This document shows positions 37,875-50,606 of a stretch of DNA of 64,000 nucleotides, piece by piece. Position numbers and translations under genes: made by a program. Source of the stretch: Paralvinella palmiformis (Eukaryota > Annelida > Polychaeta > Terebellida > Alvinellidae); the NCBI GenBank assembly GCA_025642065.1, contig JAODUP010000655.1:172033-236032 (forward strand), given 5' to 3'. Under the pieces are notes generated by a model. The model was not told the DNA's origin and did not search any database. It saw only the letters and a list, made by a program, of their open reading frames with translations. Each line of letters opens with the position of its first letter. Within the stretch, counting starts at the first letter, position 1.

Positions 37875-38189
37875 ATTCGGGGTTTTATTTGGAGGCGGAT
37901 CTTTACAGCGTCAACTATTGTCAGTCCATGGTAACACATTTTAACTTGGCGTAAAAGAACTCTTACCAGAGGTACACCTTACATATGGTATAATTGTTAA
38001 TTACAACTCTGGGTAACAAACAAAGCATGTAGGTGTCGCTTTGGGAAGATATCCGATGATGCTGATGTGATGGTCTCAGTGTCCAAAAATCAGTATTCGA
38101 CATCGATATATCAGTGACTGGCATTTCACAGGTAGACATCCACTTGCTGTTCTCAAACTCTGGAGTCTTTTGGAAGAGACATCCGAATT

Positions 38190-38233
<44 letters not shown>
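37808..38233. repeat. (TA)n(TG)n and (TA)n tracts
   Basis: TA then TG at 37808-37871, and TA at 38194-38233. The sequence between is unique with no gene recognised. Confidence 0.94.
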
Positions 38234-38236
<3 letters not shown>

Positions 38237-38660
38237 GAATTACGGACATTTAGTTGTCATAGACAATTTTATGTGTGTCCTCATTAGCAAGTAAACTTGA
38301 GCAAAAAAGTGGGAGTACAGTACCCTGCACATTCTCTCCCTATCTGTCAGCAAGATCTGTTTACCTGCCCCTGTACACTTACATCCATCCGTTTATCCGT
38401 CTGTGGGTTTATTCCCCACCATAACCCCACACACATACACACACACACATACACACTTCCGGTTTATTGGCCAGTCTAGACGCCTTTCTGTATTTGATTT
38501 GGAGAGTGTCCAGACTTCGCCAATGTAACTCTGTTCCTAGTTAACGGGAACGCCACATCTGAACCGCATATTTTGAAACGGTGCACCGAATAATCACTTA
38601 TCTGGATGCGGCACATATTGTTCCCGTAACAACGGAGAGGAAGGGAGAAGGAGAGATAAC

Positions 38661-39170
38661 ACACACGCGCGCGCGCGCGCACACACCATCGGCTTAAATA
38701 GCTCGCCGCTGTTACGGTATGGAACCTATATGAATAAACTGTGAGTATACGAATATGATATACGGTGAATAGCTCATGGTTTCCGGTTCATATTGAGCTA
38801 TACGTGGAATGGCTGACGTGGACGTGCTGACAACGTGCATATATTTATGCACGATCCGGGTATACTTTCGTGGGCGATAGATAGTATCAAGTATGTAGTA
38901 GCTTATTTCAGCTGTTACCTGTCTATTGATGCTTTGTAAGTCTTAATTAGCTCTAGTCAGGTATGATGTCCAATAGAACAGACATCGCACCCACGCACAA
39001 AGTTATAACAATACACAAACGCCTCAAGGTCACTTCGCGGGCTATCTGCCGAAACATTTTTGTACCAGAACAATGGGGCTTAACTAACTTTACTCGCGCG
39101 CGGGCGTATGTCTGGGCAGGAGTAATGATGTACGATATGATGTACAAATTCCAAATGATCCATATCTATA

Positions 39171-39229
<59 letters not shown>

Positions 39230-39585
39230 GTATGTATTTGTGTGTGTGTGCGCGCGCGTGCGTGTGTGTGTGTGTGTTTCTTCACATATGTTCCTGTATT
39301 AATCAGCTTATAGTGACTATACACCTTAATGCTCCCACTATATTATTATAATCAACATAGATAGTTCATTCATACATTCTGTTTATTGATATATGTCTAC
39401 CTTATTATCGCCATGTTGTGATCATTGTGTTTAGTGTTTTGAAGAAGAAAAAAGACTTTTAGTTAACTAGTTTGTAATGACGCTTTGACGAATTTCCATT
39501 TCCGGAAAGCTGGCTGACCTTAGTTCCTTAAAAGTCACACACACACACGCACACGCGCGCGCGCACACACACACACACACACACA
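38661..39585. repeat. Microsatellite cluster with alternating CG/CA/CT/TA/TG blocks
   Basis: ACACGCGCG tract at 38661-38686. A CT-TA-TG-CG-TG mosaic at 39178-39278. CA/CG repeats at 39537-39585. Unique AT-rich sequence in between. ATC repeats follow at 39733-39762. Confidence 0.93.
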
Positions 39586-39731
39586 TTTACAATTATAAAT
39601 AGGATATATATCTGGGTCGTAATAGGATGTCGATTCGTGTCTTCATGGTGTCATGGTAGATCAAGCGTTTTACTTAACTAGATCTACAAATGTGTTTTAA
39701 CAGAATCCTCCCAAATATACACCGGAGAGAG

Positions 39732-39762
<31 letters not shown>

Positions 39763-39939
39763 ACAACTGTCAGACATTTAGTCAATAAAATATATTACAT
39801 CACAAAAAGTAATAAGTAGATGTTAGATTGAATACGGTAATACTTCAATCGGACTCGTATTGGATTTCTGTATATAATCATTGTTTTATACGAGAACCCA
39901 ACATGGTGTGTGCGTGCGTGCGTGTGCGTATGTCGGCCG

Positions 39940-41220
39940 AGGAACCAACTGTCACCTGGCTGGGTGGGAATCTCTAAAGAGACAGGTTTAACATCGTCCT
40001 AGACAGACATCCCTGTCTTCTAACCCAGTCAACAGTCAACGACAACCACGATTAGCCCGCGGGACCTATAAGGTTAATATAACAAACAGAGCTCCGGGAG
40101 ATGCTACGTCCGTGACGGGCCACCGTCGGGACGGACGCCCACTACACCGTCAGGAAGCCAACAGGACGGCAGCCATCAGAATATCAGTGGGTCTCGTCTC
40201 GAAGAATCGCTGTTTGGCGATTTGACGAATTTATTACTGGCGACGAGAAACGTCTCCATCGATAAGTGATCGGCATCCATCAAATATCTATCGACCGAGT
40301 CGCTGTCATCTTCTGGAGTCCGCCGCTTGAGTTCGCTCCGGAACGAACACATATAGATAGAATGAGCCTCCTGTCGATAGTCTGTCCTCGGCGTTTGGTC
40401 GAGATCGAGGCGTGGGGGTGGTTTGTTATGTCAAATGAATTTGTGGCGGCAAGAATGACACTCAGCAGGATCAGTTTGATGGGGCTAGGAGAGGCTAACT
40501 GAAGGTGAGAAAATGCCGAGATTATTATCCATCAGAACTAATGTATTTCGTTACCCGTTTGGCGGATTAGTGATAGTTAGGTGTGTTTTATGTTGCTATG
40601 GTAACATCCACGGATGTCGTATAAGAATGTCGTGATTGTTCGTCGACGGATGGTCTCGACCCTAGGAGAGTAGCCGCGGAGGGCTTCCGCTTCAGTCAAT
40701 CTTTTATTCTCGTCCTCTCAACATCGCCCAACATCGTACCAATCAACGGAAGAACTACCGACTGATAGCAAGAAGCGTGGGTGTATCGTGTCGCCAGATG
40801 AATAATCGGAGTTTATGCCGACTACGGGCCGCTGTTCGACAGAGAACGAGTTCGTGTTGGCCATGGTATATATGGTGGTAAACGTTGTTCGGTGGAGGGA
40901 GGAACTCCATCAGAAGTAGTGTGCTCTCATCGGCCCCGCGTTTTTCGACTCCGTTCTATAACAGGCTGGCTACTCTCGGATCGGAGTGTTTTTCTCTCAC
41001 CATAAATCAGTCCTAACGGAGTAGCTATGGTCGTTACCTTCAGCCTACAAATGGCATCCGATTGGTGAAACAGTCGCCCCCCCCCCCTTTCCTCTACGAT
41101 CTCCGTCAGTTTAGCCACCGACAAGATTTATATCCTACGATTTCTGGTTAAAACATCGCGTAATTAATCTTCATCGACGGCCAAAAGTGACTGATTAATG
41201 GGAGCCAGTCATTTGAAATT
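39940..41220. promoter_or_regulatory. GC-richer island, possible regulatory element
   Basis: About 1.2 kb of CpG-containing unique sequence. The end at 41157-41240 packs homeodomain/PBX-like words (gcgtaattaatctt, ctgattaatggg, catcgatta) within 80 bases. No convincing coding frame. An enhancer role is inference from motif density and base composition. Confidence 0.3.
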
Positions 41221-41999
41221 GACATCGATTAGAGAGAGGGGAGAGGGGAAGAAAGAGGGGTAGGAGAGATAGATAGAGAAGGGGGGGTGGGCGGTTCGCC
41301 ACCTGGCATTTCGGTATTGGGCTACATACATGGCCACAGAACAATTCGCCTTTTTTTCGACGGCATTTCGACTTTAAGTTGTCAGTCCGTGTTTTGGTAT
41401 CTCTGAGCCATTCGGTATACTGATAAAGGTAACTGTATGGACATTCGAGAGCGATTAAACAATGTTTTCTGGATGAAAGATTTTAAAAAAATCAATCCCA
41501 ATATTAACTTATTTAACAAAAGAGAACGTCATCGACTCTAAGGCGTTAACGTCGGTGTTGTTTTCATTTTCCACATCAGCCGTAAGCTGGTGCGGACTTA
41601 AAGTAAACTTGAAATAGCTCCCTCTGGTGGTGGCGGCGGCGGGGGGGGGGGGGTCCAGGCATACGTGATCTGTTCTTAGTAGCAACACTCCGTGAAAGCT
41701 GAAACGGATTATTTTGTTTTGTTTACCAAAACGAGGTTAAACTCACAATGGCTGCCAAGTTCTGTTTATGCGCGTTTGTTGTCCGTTGAATTGTTGCCCG
41801 AAAGATGTTGCTTATCCGGCCGATATTGTGTCCGGAAAGCGACTTCTGAAAATAATCACATGTACAATTATGGCCTTAATCGTGTTCGGTGATATTATCG
41901 CCAGCTAGAGGAATGCTGATGTTACAAAATTAAGGTATTTATTCTATATAATCGGACAAGACGCGGCTGATATATCGTTCTATTGTTGTTATTGTTGTT

Positions 42000-42150
42000 G
42001 ACGTTTTGAGGCCACCTCTCTTTTACACATCCTGTCGGCTAAATAGGTCGAGATATCGATGAAGGCAGTGAGTTGATTGATGAAACGCTCTTAAGATCTA
42101 GGCAGGCCGGGATTCGAATCGTGATCCCAATGGCATGTGGCTAACCACGC
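42000..42150 (-). repeat. Diverged SINE, minus-strand
   Basis: gacgttttgaggccacctct, then tcggctaaataggtcg, tgatgaaacgctcttaaga, gggattcgaatcgtgatccc and gtggctaaccacgcta match the reversed order of the 1200 SINE parts. Confidence 0.65.
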
Positions 42151-43318
42151 TAGTTCCCTCGATCACGAACTTTTTCCATCCAAGGAATATGGCATAGGTA
42201 ATTGGTCTGGTTTTGTCGCGCCTTAGAATTCGTTTAACCGAAAATAAGCGCTGTAAAGTTTAAATTGAATTGAACTGAATTGAATTTTGACACGGAATGG
42301 GCTGTAATATATAGTTCTATTATTATTATTATTATTGAATGGTATCTGTCTGGCGGGTACAATATGCCACGATATTTAAGATAATGAGTAAACCTGTATT
42401 TCATTGTTTTAATGATCTGTGGCATCCGTTGGTGTGTTTATTGCGCGCGCGCGCGCGTAGGGGGGGGGATCGTTGCGGTTTGTTAGAGTCGTACGATGAG
42501 TTACCAGTACATTGACTGACATATCGACAAATGTATGGTTTATAAATGATGATCATGATGGCCTTGTCACTTATGATGCTCCCCTATAATGAGGCAGGGG
42601 GGGGGGGGGTAATATGGTAATATTTTAAAACCAATAAGTAACCTAACAATGTTATTGACATTACAAAGGGACTGTCTCATTGGTCCGTAATAATGACTAC
42701 CTTTATGTATATCTGCATGAAGCATCATCACGGAGTGAAAATCAGAACCCGCCCCCCAAAAAACGATGTGGTATATAAATCACCGTCTAGCCACTGATTT
42801 TTATTAGATGTAATTGAGCATTTCTACACGTTGTTGACATCTGTTTACATCTGTTTGCGGGGTCGTATTCGCCAGCATGGCGGCAGCTTGTATCGTGTTC
42901 TGTAGGTAAACACAGACGTAGGCCCTATAATTATCCTGCGCTGAACCAATAAACATTGGACGTGAGAGACGATTCTCTCGCGACTTCACGCGTCGGTAAG
43001 TTCAACGTGAAAAATTCATAGACGATCGTTAGAATTGTAAACACGTAAAGTTCGGTCTTACGTCAAGTGATCAATATTTCATTTCGATCGGTTACCGACT
43101 GTGTTATAGGTGAGATGAATTAGACGATGTCGACGGGACTGGTACACACATGTAAAAACGACTATAAAATATTAAAGATATAAACAGATTATAATGTTAC
43201 GACAGCGTTTGATGCTGAATTAGTTGGTGTAAATAAACAAACAATAAACACTGTTTTTGGGGGGTAAACAGTAAACAACCGATTAGGAATATGTATAAGA
43301 TAGAAATGATGTAAGTCC

Positions 43319-43319
43319 C

Positions 43320-43400
<81 letters not shown>

Positions 43401-43401
43401 A
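43319..43401. repeat. (CT)n(TA)n(GA)n palindrome
   Basis: About 11 CT units, about 18 TA units, then about 12 GA units. Because GA is the complement of CT, the whole 82-bp block is close to a perfect inverted repeat and could extrude a long hairpin. Confidence 0.95.
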
Positions 43402-43849
43402 TATTGCTTCTCACGCCCGTGTACAAGTATGCGTGCGGCGACTTGTGTACACTGAGTGAGTTAAAATCCAACGATATTTATATAAATTAATACTACGTGG
43501 TGTGTCCGACATGGAATGTGCCCTGAAGACGCCTACTACATGTTGTCTAAATATATAATCCCATTAAACCTGCTAACAGGTGTGTTAAGTTCTGACCTGA
43601 ATCACCCCCGACTCAGCCAAGGTGATCCTTAGTACGGATGAACGTGGATTCATCATATGCACGCCTTGATCAATCAGTAAATATCATCTGTTCCACAAAT
43701 ACCCTAACGGGAAGTACAGGCCACCACTCGGTCGAATACACAGAGCTCTCTGGTAGTTCCTGATTATCTAGCATTACTCTTCTCTATCATCGTCTTACGC
43801 CGTGTACGTTACTCATGTGCATTCCGGATTCCTCAATGGTGAGTCAGTG

Positions 43850-44035
43850 AGTGGGCGTTTCGTCAGACCGGAGAAATACAACCGAGGGACAACTCCTTGA
43901 GGAAATACGATGATCAGGTCGATATCTTTTATCAAAAGATCAAACATTCCAAGCACACCTTCATAACATTGAGATTCGTGCACACGAACTAGATGTCTCT
44001 ATACCAGCGCTATATCAACTGCACCACGGGAACGA
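43850..44035 (-). repeat. Possible diverged tRNA-like SINE
   Basis: gagattcgtgcacacgaact and tatatcaactgcaccacggg at 43970-44030 read on the minus strand as eroded B and A boxes, preceded by gggcgtttcgtcagaccgga. Weak. Confidence 0.35.
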
Positions 44036-44039
44036 ACCG

Positions 44040-44893
44040 CCCCACCCCATGGATCCATCAATATCCACTTTTACAGAACTGCCCACTAGCACTCCTTTTG
44101 GTGTGGGAAGATCTGGTCAATGGCGGCTTAAACAAACTACACCTTATAGGGCCTCATAATTCGCAGGGATCTCAATTTAATTCAATTTGTTTTAAATTAA
44201 ATAATTAAAAGGCTTATATATTGTATGCGTTTCCACTTTTTTCTATTGCGACCCAAGGTCCTGTTTTGGTGCACACCTTCTATTCGCGAGACCTTCTGGT
44301 GTAACATGTTTTTACAAGGAAGCCTCCAAGATTCATTCCCCTTAGACCCTCACCAAGTCTAAGCACGGTGCTGACCGTAGTTTTAATCTACAATACCTTT
44401 ATTCTGGCATTGGTACGACACTAAAATCTGGTCACATTTAGAACTCTTGGAACGACGAATGCACGGTGTACAGTTACCGGATCCTCAGTTTTGTAAGTAT
44501 GACGAAATCACAGACCGTCGGCTAGTTTAAACGGATCGGGTTACAGATCAAGTTGAAAGGTCACGCGGATCGACTAATTGTCTCGGCCAGCTGTGCCACT
44601 TTTTATCTCGTAAATTGAATCGGCAAAGCGTCAATAAGCTACCACAGACTTTCCAGAAAAAAATATATAATAAAGGTCATTAAATTTTTTTGCATTTATT
44701 CAACGTGAATTAGTTTAGTTTTTGCGAAATATAATTACTAATTAGATATAATGAATACTATAATGGCACAAATATCTAACCATACCAATAAATATTAATA
44801 CAATAAATGATGTCTTGAAATTAGCCGCAAAATGGTCTTCTTACAAACGGTGTTTATGTAGGTTAATTACCTGACCTGACCTAACCTGTGTGT

Positions 44894-44933
<40 letters not shown>

Positions 44934-45760
44934 TCCTGTGTATTTATTGGTACATAGGCACTAATCCATGTATACTATCAACCATATTATTCAGGATTCT
45001 CTCCACATCATGTAGATTCTGATTGCTGACACAGGTAAAGGTCATCTAGGAACTAATTAGTTTCTTTCTGCCATCTCTGACACCAAACTTTGTTCTCTAG
45101 TTCTCTTACTCTGGAACAGACAGGTATATGGCGGGTTATCGTCAAATGCGATCCGGAATATCATACAGCGGGCAATATATGGCCTACTGACTATATATAG
45201 GTGATGATGATAATGATGATGATGATAATGATGATGACGATGATCAAACATCATCATGTCATTCTGCGGAGAGTTGTCCACAGCAATCATGTTACCTGTA
45301 CTAAGGTATGTTGATGAAGACAGACGGACATTGCCTTAGGCTGGCGTCCAATTAGGATTTTTCTTGAGCCACGGAATAGATTAGCTGGAAACAGAGGCCT
45401 TTTCATTAACTACACCAATCGCCTGTAATGGATAAGAGATGGCTTTATATCATGTCAGCCGACAGAGGAATGAACGTAAGTTAAGTGTATTGCTCGTAAT
45501 GTTATAGATGTACAGTAAGGTCCCACTACGCTGAACCGCAGTTAACCAGTTACGGCTGAGATTAATGTGCTTTAAATCCTATATAAGGTTGTCTTGTTCT
45601 CATTTCACGATTAAGACCATAATATTATAGTAAGACCATCAGGCTTCAGTCGAATGGTGGTCTTAATAGGGGAAATGGAATATTCATGCACTTTGTGGAT
45701 GCGTACTGCATCGTATTGTGATTATGGCGTACCATTTGTCGATAGTTCCCAATTTATCTA
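44040..45760. other. Non-coding stretch
   Basis: Contains a (TA)n tract at 44899-44932 and a GATGAT block at 45200-45245. No gene recognised. Confidence 0.5.
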
Positions 45761-45769
45761 TATGTTTAT

Positions 45770-45770
45770 T

Positions 45771-45866
<96 letters not shown>
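45770..45866. repeat. TCTG/TATC/(CT)n/(TA)n composite
   Basis: Four successive simple-repeat blocks that grade into one another, as stepwise slippage would produce. Confidence 0.95.
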
Positions 45867-45869
<3 letters not shown>

Positions 45870-46433
45870 TTCCAAAGTATTCAACTATTGTGGAATTAAA
45901 TACCTAAATACTATTAGCACTAATCCAGAAGTGTACATATTCCATTTATGTATATATTTCATTATTAACTCCCACTACCCGCTCTAAACTCAGTTCGGTG
46001 GCATTTTTTAAATATCGGCTAAAGTCAGTAAAAGATAATTGTTTAACTAGTAATCAGATGGTGAAAAATAGCAGGTAATAAACTCATCTAAAATTTAAAA
46101 AAAGGCGATTTGTTTTCTTCCTCCACGAAGTCGATATATCCATCGGGCGAACGACGTGCCAACTCTTAATGTAGCAATTGATATTGGAAACAATTCCTAG
46201 CATCATCAGCTGTTGATGTTCCAGAGGCTGTCGATTGGTGGCATTGTGTTTACACTTTGTGTATATACCTGCTATGCGTACAGAACAAATTGGCATTGCC
46301 ACTCTAAACTCAACAGACACGCCGACGGACGGACTGACTGACTGACTGACTGACGCACTGGCGAGTAAGAGGATTGTATAGTACGGCGTACTCTGAGTGA
46401 CGAACGGTTTTAGTTCTGGTAAATGTAAATGTT

Positions 46434-46608
46434 GCTGTTTTACGGCCACTTCTGTGCACAAGCTAGGCTAAATGCGCCGAGCGACCTCCAAAGGTAATGA
46501 GGAGAAATGGAAGATGAAACACCCTTCTGACATAGCCCAGCCGAGGTTTGAACCGAGGCGCTATAGATCTGTGGCCAACCGCGCTACCAGTTATGCCGCG
46601 GAGGCGCC
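46434..46608 (-). repeat. tRNA-derived SINE, minus-strand copy
   Basis: Reverse of the 1200 SINE: tgctgttttacggccacttc, aggctaaatgcgccgagcga, gccgaggtttgaaccgaggc (B box complement), accgcgctaccag (A box complement) and ccgcggaggcgcc at the head. Full length. Confidence 0.85.
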
Positions 46609-46876
46609 CCGGTGCTCTCAGTAAATTAAAATGATCTTTGGAAGTGTTGTTATTTTGCGCAATAGTCCGGCAAAATATTAGTATAATGTCGACACTGAAC
46701 ATGGATGTAGTTGTACATTTAGCAGACCTTGTTAGCTGCTGCTGGCGACTACATATAACGAATGTTCCTTCTCTTGATATATTACGGTAACTGTTATCTC
46801 TGTTTAAGGTCCGAAGACGCAATAAGCAAGTACGGACTCGCAAATACCGGAGATAAAACGTGAATTGTTTGACTGT

Positions 46877-46890
46877 CGCGCGCGCGCACA

Positions 46891-46934
<44 letters not shown>

Positions 46935-46997
46935 CACACACACACACATACACACACACATACAGAAAGACAGAGAGAGAGAGAGAGAGAGAGAGAC
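46877..46997. repeat. (CG)n(CA)n(GA)n mosaic
   Basis: CGCG, CA, GA, CA, then GA blocks in a row. The Leu-Ser and His-Thr-Arg-Glu frames here are artefacts. Confidence 0.95.
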
Positions 46998-47441
46998 GTA
47001 TATATGGTGTTCTCATTACAGAGATCACAGCGCCCCCATTCTGTAGTTGTTAACAACATATTGTACTGAAAAACTCCAACAAGTCATTTAAAACTCAGTG
47101 TTACCTCAGCTTTGTCCGTGGGATGTTTTGTTTGATAATTTTATATAATCCTGGCGTCCCATGTATGACGAGTGTCGAAGATAAACAATGAACATGCACT
47201 CATTCACACGCACACACACACATACACAATAACTAACTGACTGATAAGATAAAGACGCATCAGTTTACGCGAATGAGGATGATCATAAACTTCAACCAAC
47301 TTCTATTGTTTACATTAGGATTTCATAATCCACGCAGCTACTGATGAACACACCAGTAACGGTATAGCCACTCTGTATCTGTGAAATTATTAATTGTTGT
47401 TAATTTGATTACAGGATCCGACAGCTGGCGAACAACCAATC

Positions 47442-47507
47442 ATGACAGCTCGTGAGACGTCACGTGGTATGCCGCGCTCGGGAGAGTACCTCCATTGGGG
47501 ACAATGA
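47442..47507 (+). CDS. Upstream ORF with stop overlapping the main start
   Basis: ATG at 47442 opens a 21-codon frame (begins MTARETSRGMPR) whose TGA at 47505-47507 shares bases with the main ATG at 47504-47506 (ATGA). In eukaryotes such a layout can restrict main-frame translation or allow short-range reinitiation. The context of the uORF ATG (caatcATGa) is weak, so leaky scanning is also possible. Confidence 0.45.
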   Translation: MTARETSRGMPRSGEYLHWGQ

Positions 47508-48010
47508 CTGAATCTTGGTCGGAGCTCGTCGAAAATGACAACGGAACTGGCGACGTCGGCATTCTGGCACCGTACTCCAACCTCTCGTCATCGTACATCG
47601 GCAACCGGACGTCAGACGACGTCGTGTACGACATCCAGTCAGATAACGTCACTTCCGGCCAGCTCGCCGCCGCGCTGGCCTACGACGGGAATGCGACGCT
47701 CGCTCCGGACGTCCTCTCGAACGCCGCCGTCAGCATGTCTCCGGAGAGCACGACACCGCCCGGTCACGTGGCCACCACCGTGATCCAGAACGGCGCCAAA
47801 CTTGCCATGATTACCGACATGCAATTACACTTCATCGTGGTCGGCTGCCTCTTTATGGTGGTCGTCATACTGGCGCTGATTAACCTCTATATCCACTTCC
47901 GGTCGGGAGGTAGGGTCCTGATGGGAGTGAAGATCGTCGGTACGGAACGCGTCACCAGGCGAGGAGGTTATACGGTGAAGATGACCGCCAAACCGAACCT
48001 CTTTATCTAG
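47504..48010 (+). CDS. Unrecognised single-pass membrane glycoprotein, single coding exon
   Basis: The exon opens at a good acceptor (gattacag|gatcc, 47414/47415) with 89 bases of leader. An in-frame TGA in the leader shows translation starts within the exon. The ATG at 47504 (gggacaATGa) begins MTESWSELVENDNG and gives about 169 residues. The first ~105 residues are acidic and Ser/Thr/Asn-rich with five N-glycosylation sequons (NGT, NLS, NRT, NVT, NAT) and no signal peptide. One strong transmembrane helix follows (around HFIVVGCLFMVVVILALI), then a basic tail (KIVGTERVTRRGG...KMTAKPNLFI). This suggests N-out/C-in type III topology. Codons are rich in G/C third bases compared with the AT-rich surroundings, which supports real coding. 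I recognise no family. A poly(A) signal lies 239 bases downstream. The 5' exon is not identified and could be near 20.6 kb. Confidence 0.75.
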   Translation: MTESWSELVENDNGTGDVGILAPYSNLSSSYIGNRTSDDVVYDIQSDNVTSGQLAAALAYDGNATLAPDVLSNAAVSMSPESTTPPGHVATTVIQNGAKLAMITDMQLHFIVVGCLFMVVVILALINLYIHFRSGGRVLMGVKIVGTERVTRRGGYTVKMTAKPNLFI

Positions 48011-48199
48011 TTTAGGATACGCCAATATGTTAGGTAGATCCGGATGGCTCGGATTGAGTTACAGCCACCAAACGGGGATAACTCATTACCGGCGGACTTA
48101 TATGTGTCTGTGTTTGTGAAGTTCACATTGTGTGAGGCGTCCTGAGAAAGGAATACTGTTGAGGCGTGTCGGCGAATCAAATGGCTGTCTGGATTACGG

Positions 48200-48232
<33 letters not shown>

Positions 48233-48248
48233 GATTATTCCTTCTTTA

Positions 48249-48254
48249 AATAAA
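48249..48254 (+). terminator. Poly(A) signal of the membrane-protein gene
   Basis: AATAAA (ctttaaataaagcag), giving a 3' UTR of roughly 0.26 kb. An ATT repeat (48201-48232) lies in this UTR. Confidence 0.6.
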
Positions 48255-48259
48255 GCAGA

Positions 48260-50038
48260 TCTAACACCAGACACGCGACGGTTGAACTGTCAATTCCAGA
48301 AAGAATAGTTCGCTCACAAATGGATGATCGTGAATGAACCGTTCGGCATCGAAACGAAAAATTGGACAGTATTCCTCAACTCGACCTCATCGCCGACAAA
48401 TAATTAGCACGCGTTATGACCCGACTGTCCGGATAGATTGCGCGTCAATTATTCCGGGTACGTTATGATCGATCCGGAGTCTTCGCTCGCAGATATCGGC
48501 GTCAGGTGCGGGGTATTGCCGCACCGGGTACATTCCAGAAACAATTAAATTGTGTTCATGCGTTCGTGGTGAGTTTTAATTAGTGTTTTCTACGCGGCGC
48601 AGACTCATGGAGACGACCAGAGCCACGAAACGTCCCCCCTCAGTATAAGAGATAGATGTTGCCTGTGATAGTAAGAAGGTTATCCTGATTGGTTATTATT
48701 ATTATTATTATCGGAATTGAAAGCCGACATTAAACTGAATGTAGTCCTAAATTGTCCTTCTCCCGTGAAATTTTTCATTGAAGTCGTTGCTCAAACGTTA
48801 TATGACCAGGAAGACGAACTTTCACATCCCACCCTTTAGATGCGTTATCTGTTGGAAATAATGATAATAATAATAATAATAACAATAGTTTCAAAAGTTT
48901 CTGAAGTTTCAACTATGTATTGACTTTATATGTACTGCCATGTCAACACTGTTTCAGTGTTACCTCGGAAAGTGCACCATTTAGCCAGTCGTACACAATA
49001 GTTCTAGGTGATAAGCTTTTTTCTAAGCCCCATTTATAGATAATGGCTTAATGGTAATATCTATATGTTAATCAGCAGATATTTCTTTATCGGTGTCTTG
49101 TTTATTTAAAGTACAAATTATCCAAAATGTTTATTTGTCGCAGGCATCATTTCAAGTTTATTTATAATACGGGCGTGTGTACTTAGCACGCAGTACGTTA
49201 GGCAATCAGCGTAAGGATAATATGCAGGTGAAACGTTCTAATAAGTGTACTTTTAAAGGACTTTGAAGGTTCTTTGACCGTTTCGTTCATGTTTACAGTG
49301 TAGCCATTTCTGTGTGAAAAATAATCAGTCAACGCACGACACGGCATTGCTCTTTAATGATGCGTGTACATATCATTTGCCAATCAATCTCAGCATATGT
49401 GTTGTGACCTGGTTTCATTGTGTACCGTCCGTGTTGACACACCTTTACCTGCGTCGATCGCTAAGCGATCCCTCATCATGTCCTCATACCACACTCATCA
49501 CCATGTTACATAGCCAAAACTAGATAACACCGTAGAGGAAGTATCCGCCTGTGTTAACCCGTCTTTATCCTGTGTTATTTTGGTAGCTCTATCTGCCTGC
49601 GTTATTCCGTCCCTATCTTTACTCCTGTGTCTTTAGACGTGCCGATGAGACGGACACCTTGTGTCATCATCGACGCATCGCGGCATTGTGTGTGTGCGTG
49701 CGTGCGTGCGTGCGTGCGTGCGTGTGTGCGTGTGTGTGTTTACAATGATATCATTAACTCATCGCCAGTCGTTGGCCTTTGCTAACACTCGGTGTATTGC
49801 CTTCAAAACTTCCATTAGATGCCTGTTAGTATCCATTAAACCCTTTAGCCCCATGTTACTGTACACCTATTTTACCACGTATTTTATAGCGTCACAACAT
49901 CAATAATGGTAATAAGAGTACACGTTATCTGTGTTATGGAGCCTCAATTGTTCATTTACTATAGAGGTAGAATACGGCTCTCTGATATGCTTACTATTGA
50001 CGTTTTAATGGTAATATATTTGTGTTATTCATTTCATA

Positions 50039-50070
<32 letters not shown>

Positions 50071-50334
50071 CATCACCATTTGTACGCTTTTGATAACTCA
50101 CTTTCTTACTTCTAGAGTACCTGAATTCATGTAACACAGAGTTCTGTGGTTTTAGCACACATTTTACGTCAAGGGGGATGTGATTTTATGCAAGCTGGCG
50201 TATCCATTTAACGAGCACCAGGTCGGAATGCTGCATTCAATGTAAATATTATAGATAAACTATCAACAAATATGTGATTCCTTGTTCAGTTGGGTGTTTT
50301 TACATAGTGACATAAAACATAAAACGGCGTGTGT

Positions 50335-50416
<82 letters not shown>

Positions 50417-50563
50417 GGGTGCATTAATGGCATAACTAGTACAGTCCCCCATTTTATTTCAACTTTGTCTCCTTGTCATCAGTGACAATGCTCAACAATC
50501 AGCAAACTTCACAAAAAGAAAGTTAGATGATTTATATTCAATTTAAATATATAATACCATCAA

Positions 50564-50606
<43 letters not shown>

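Noticed and set aside
46463..47059. 198-codon minus frame, one of the longest in the window
   Set aside because: It crosses a SINE and a CA/GA microsatellite mosaic, so its length is an accident of repeats.
47535..47783. 82-codon frame overlapping the membrane-protein gene in another phase
   Set aside because: Arg/Ser/Thr-rich shadow of the real GC-rich coding frame.
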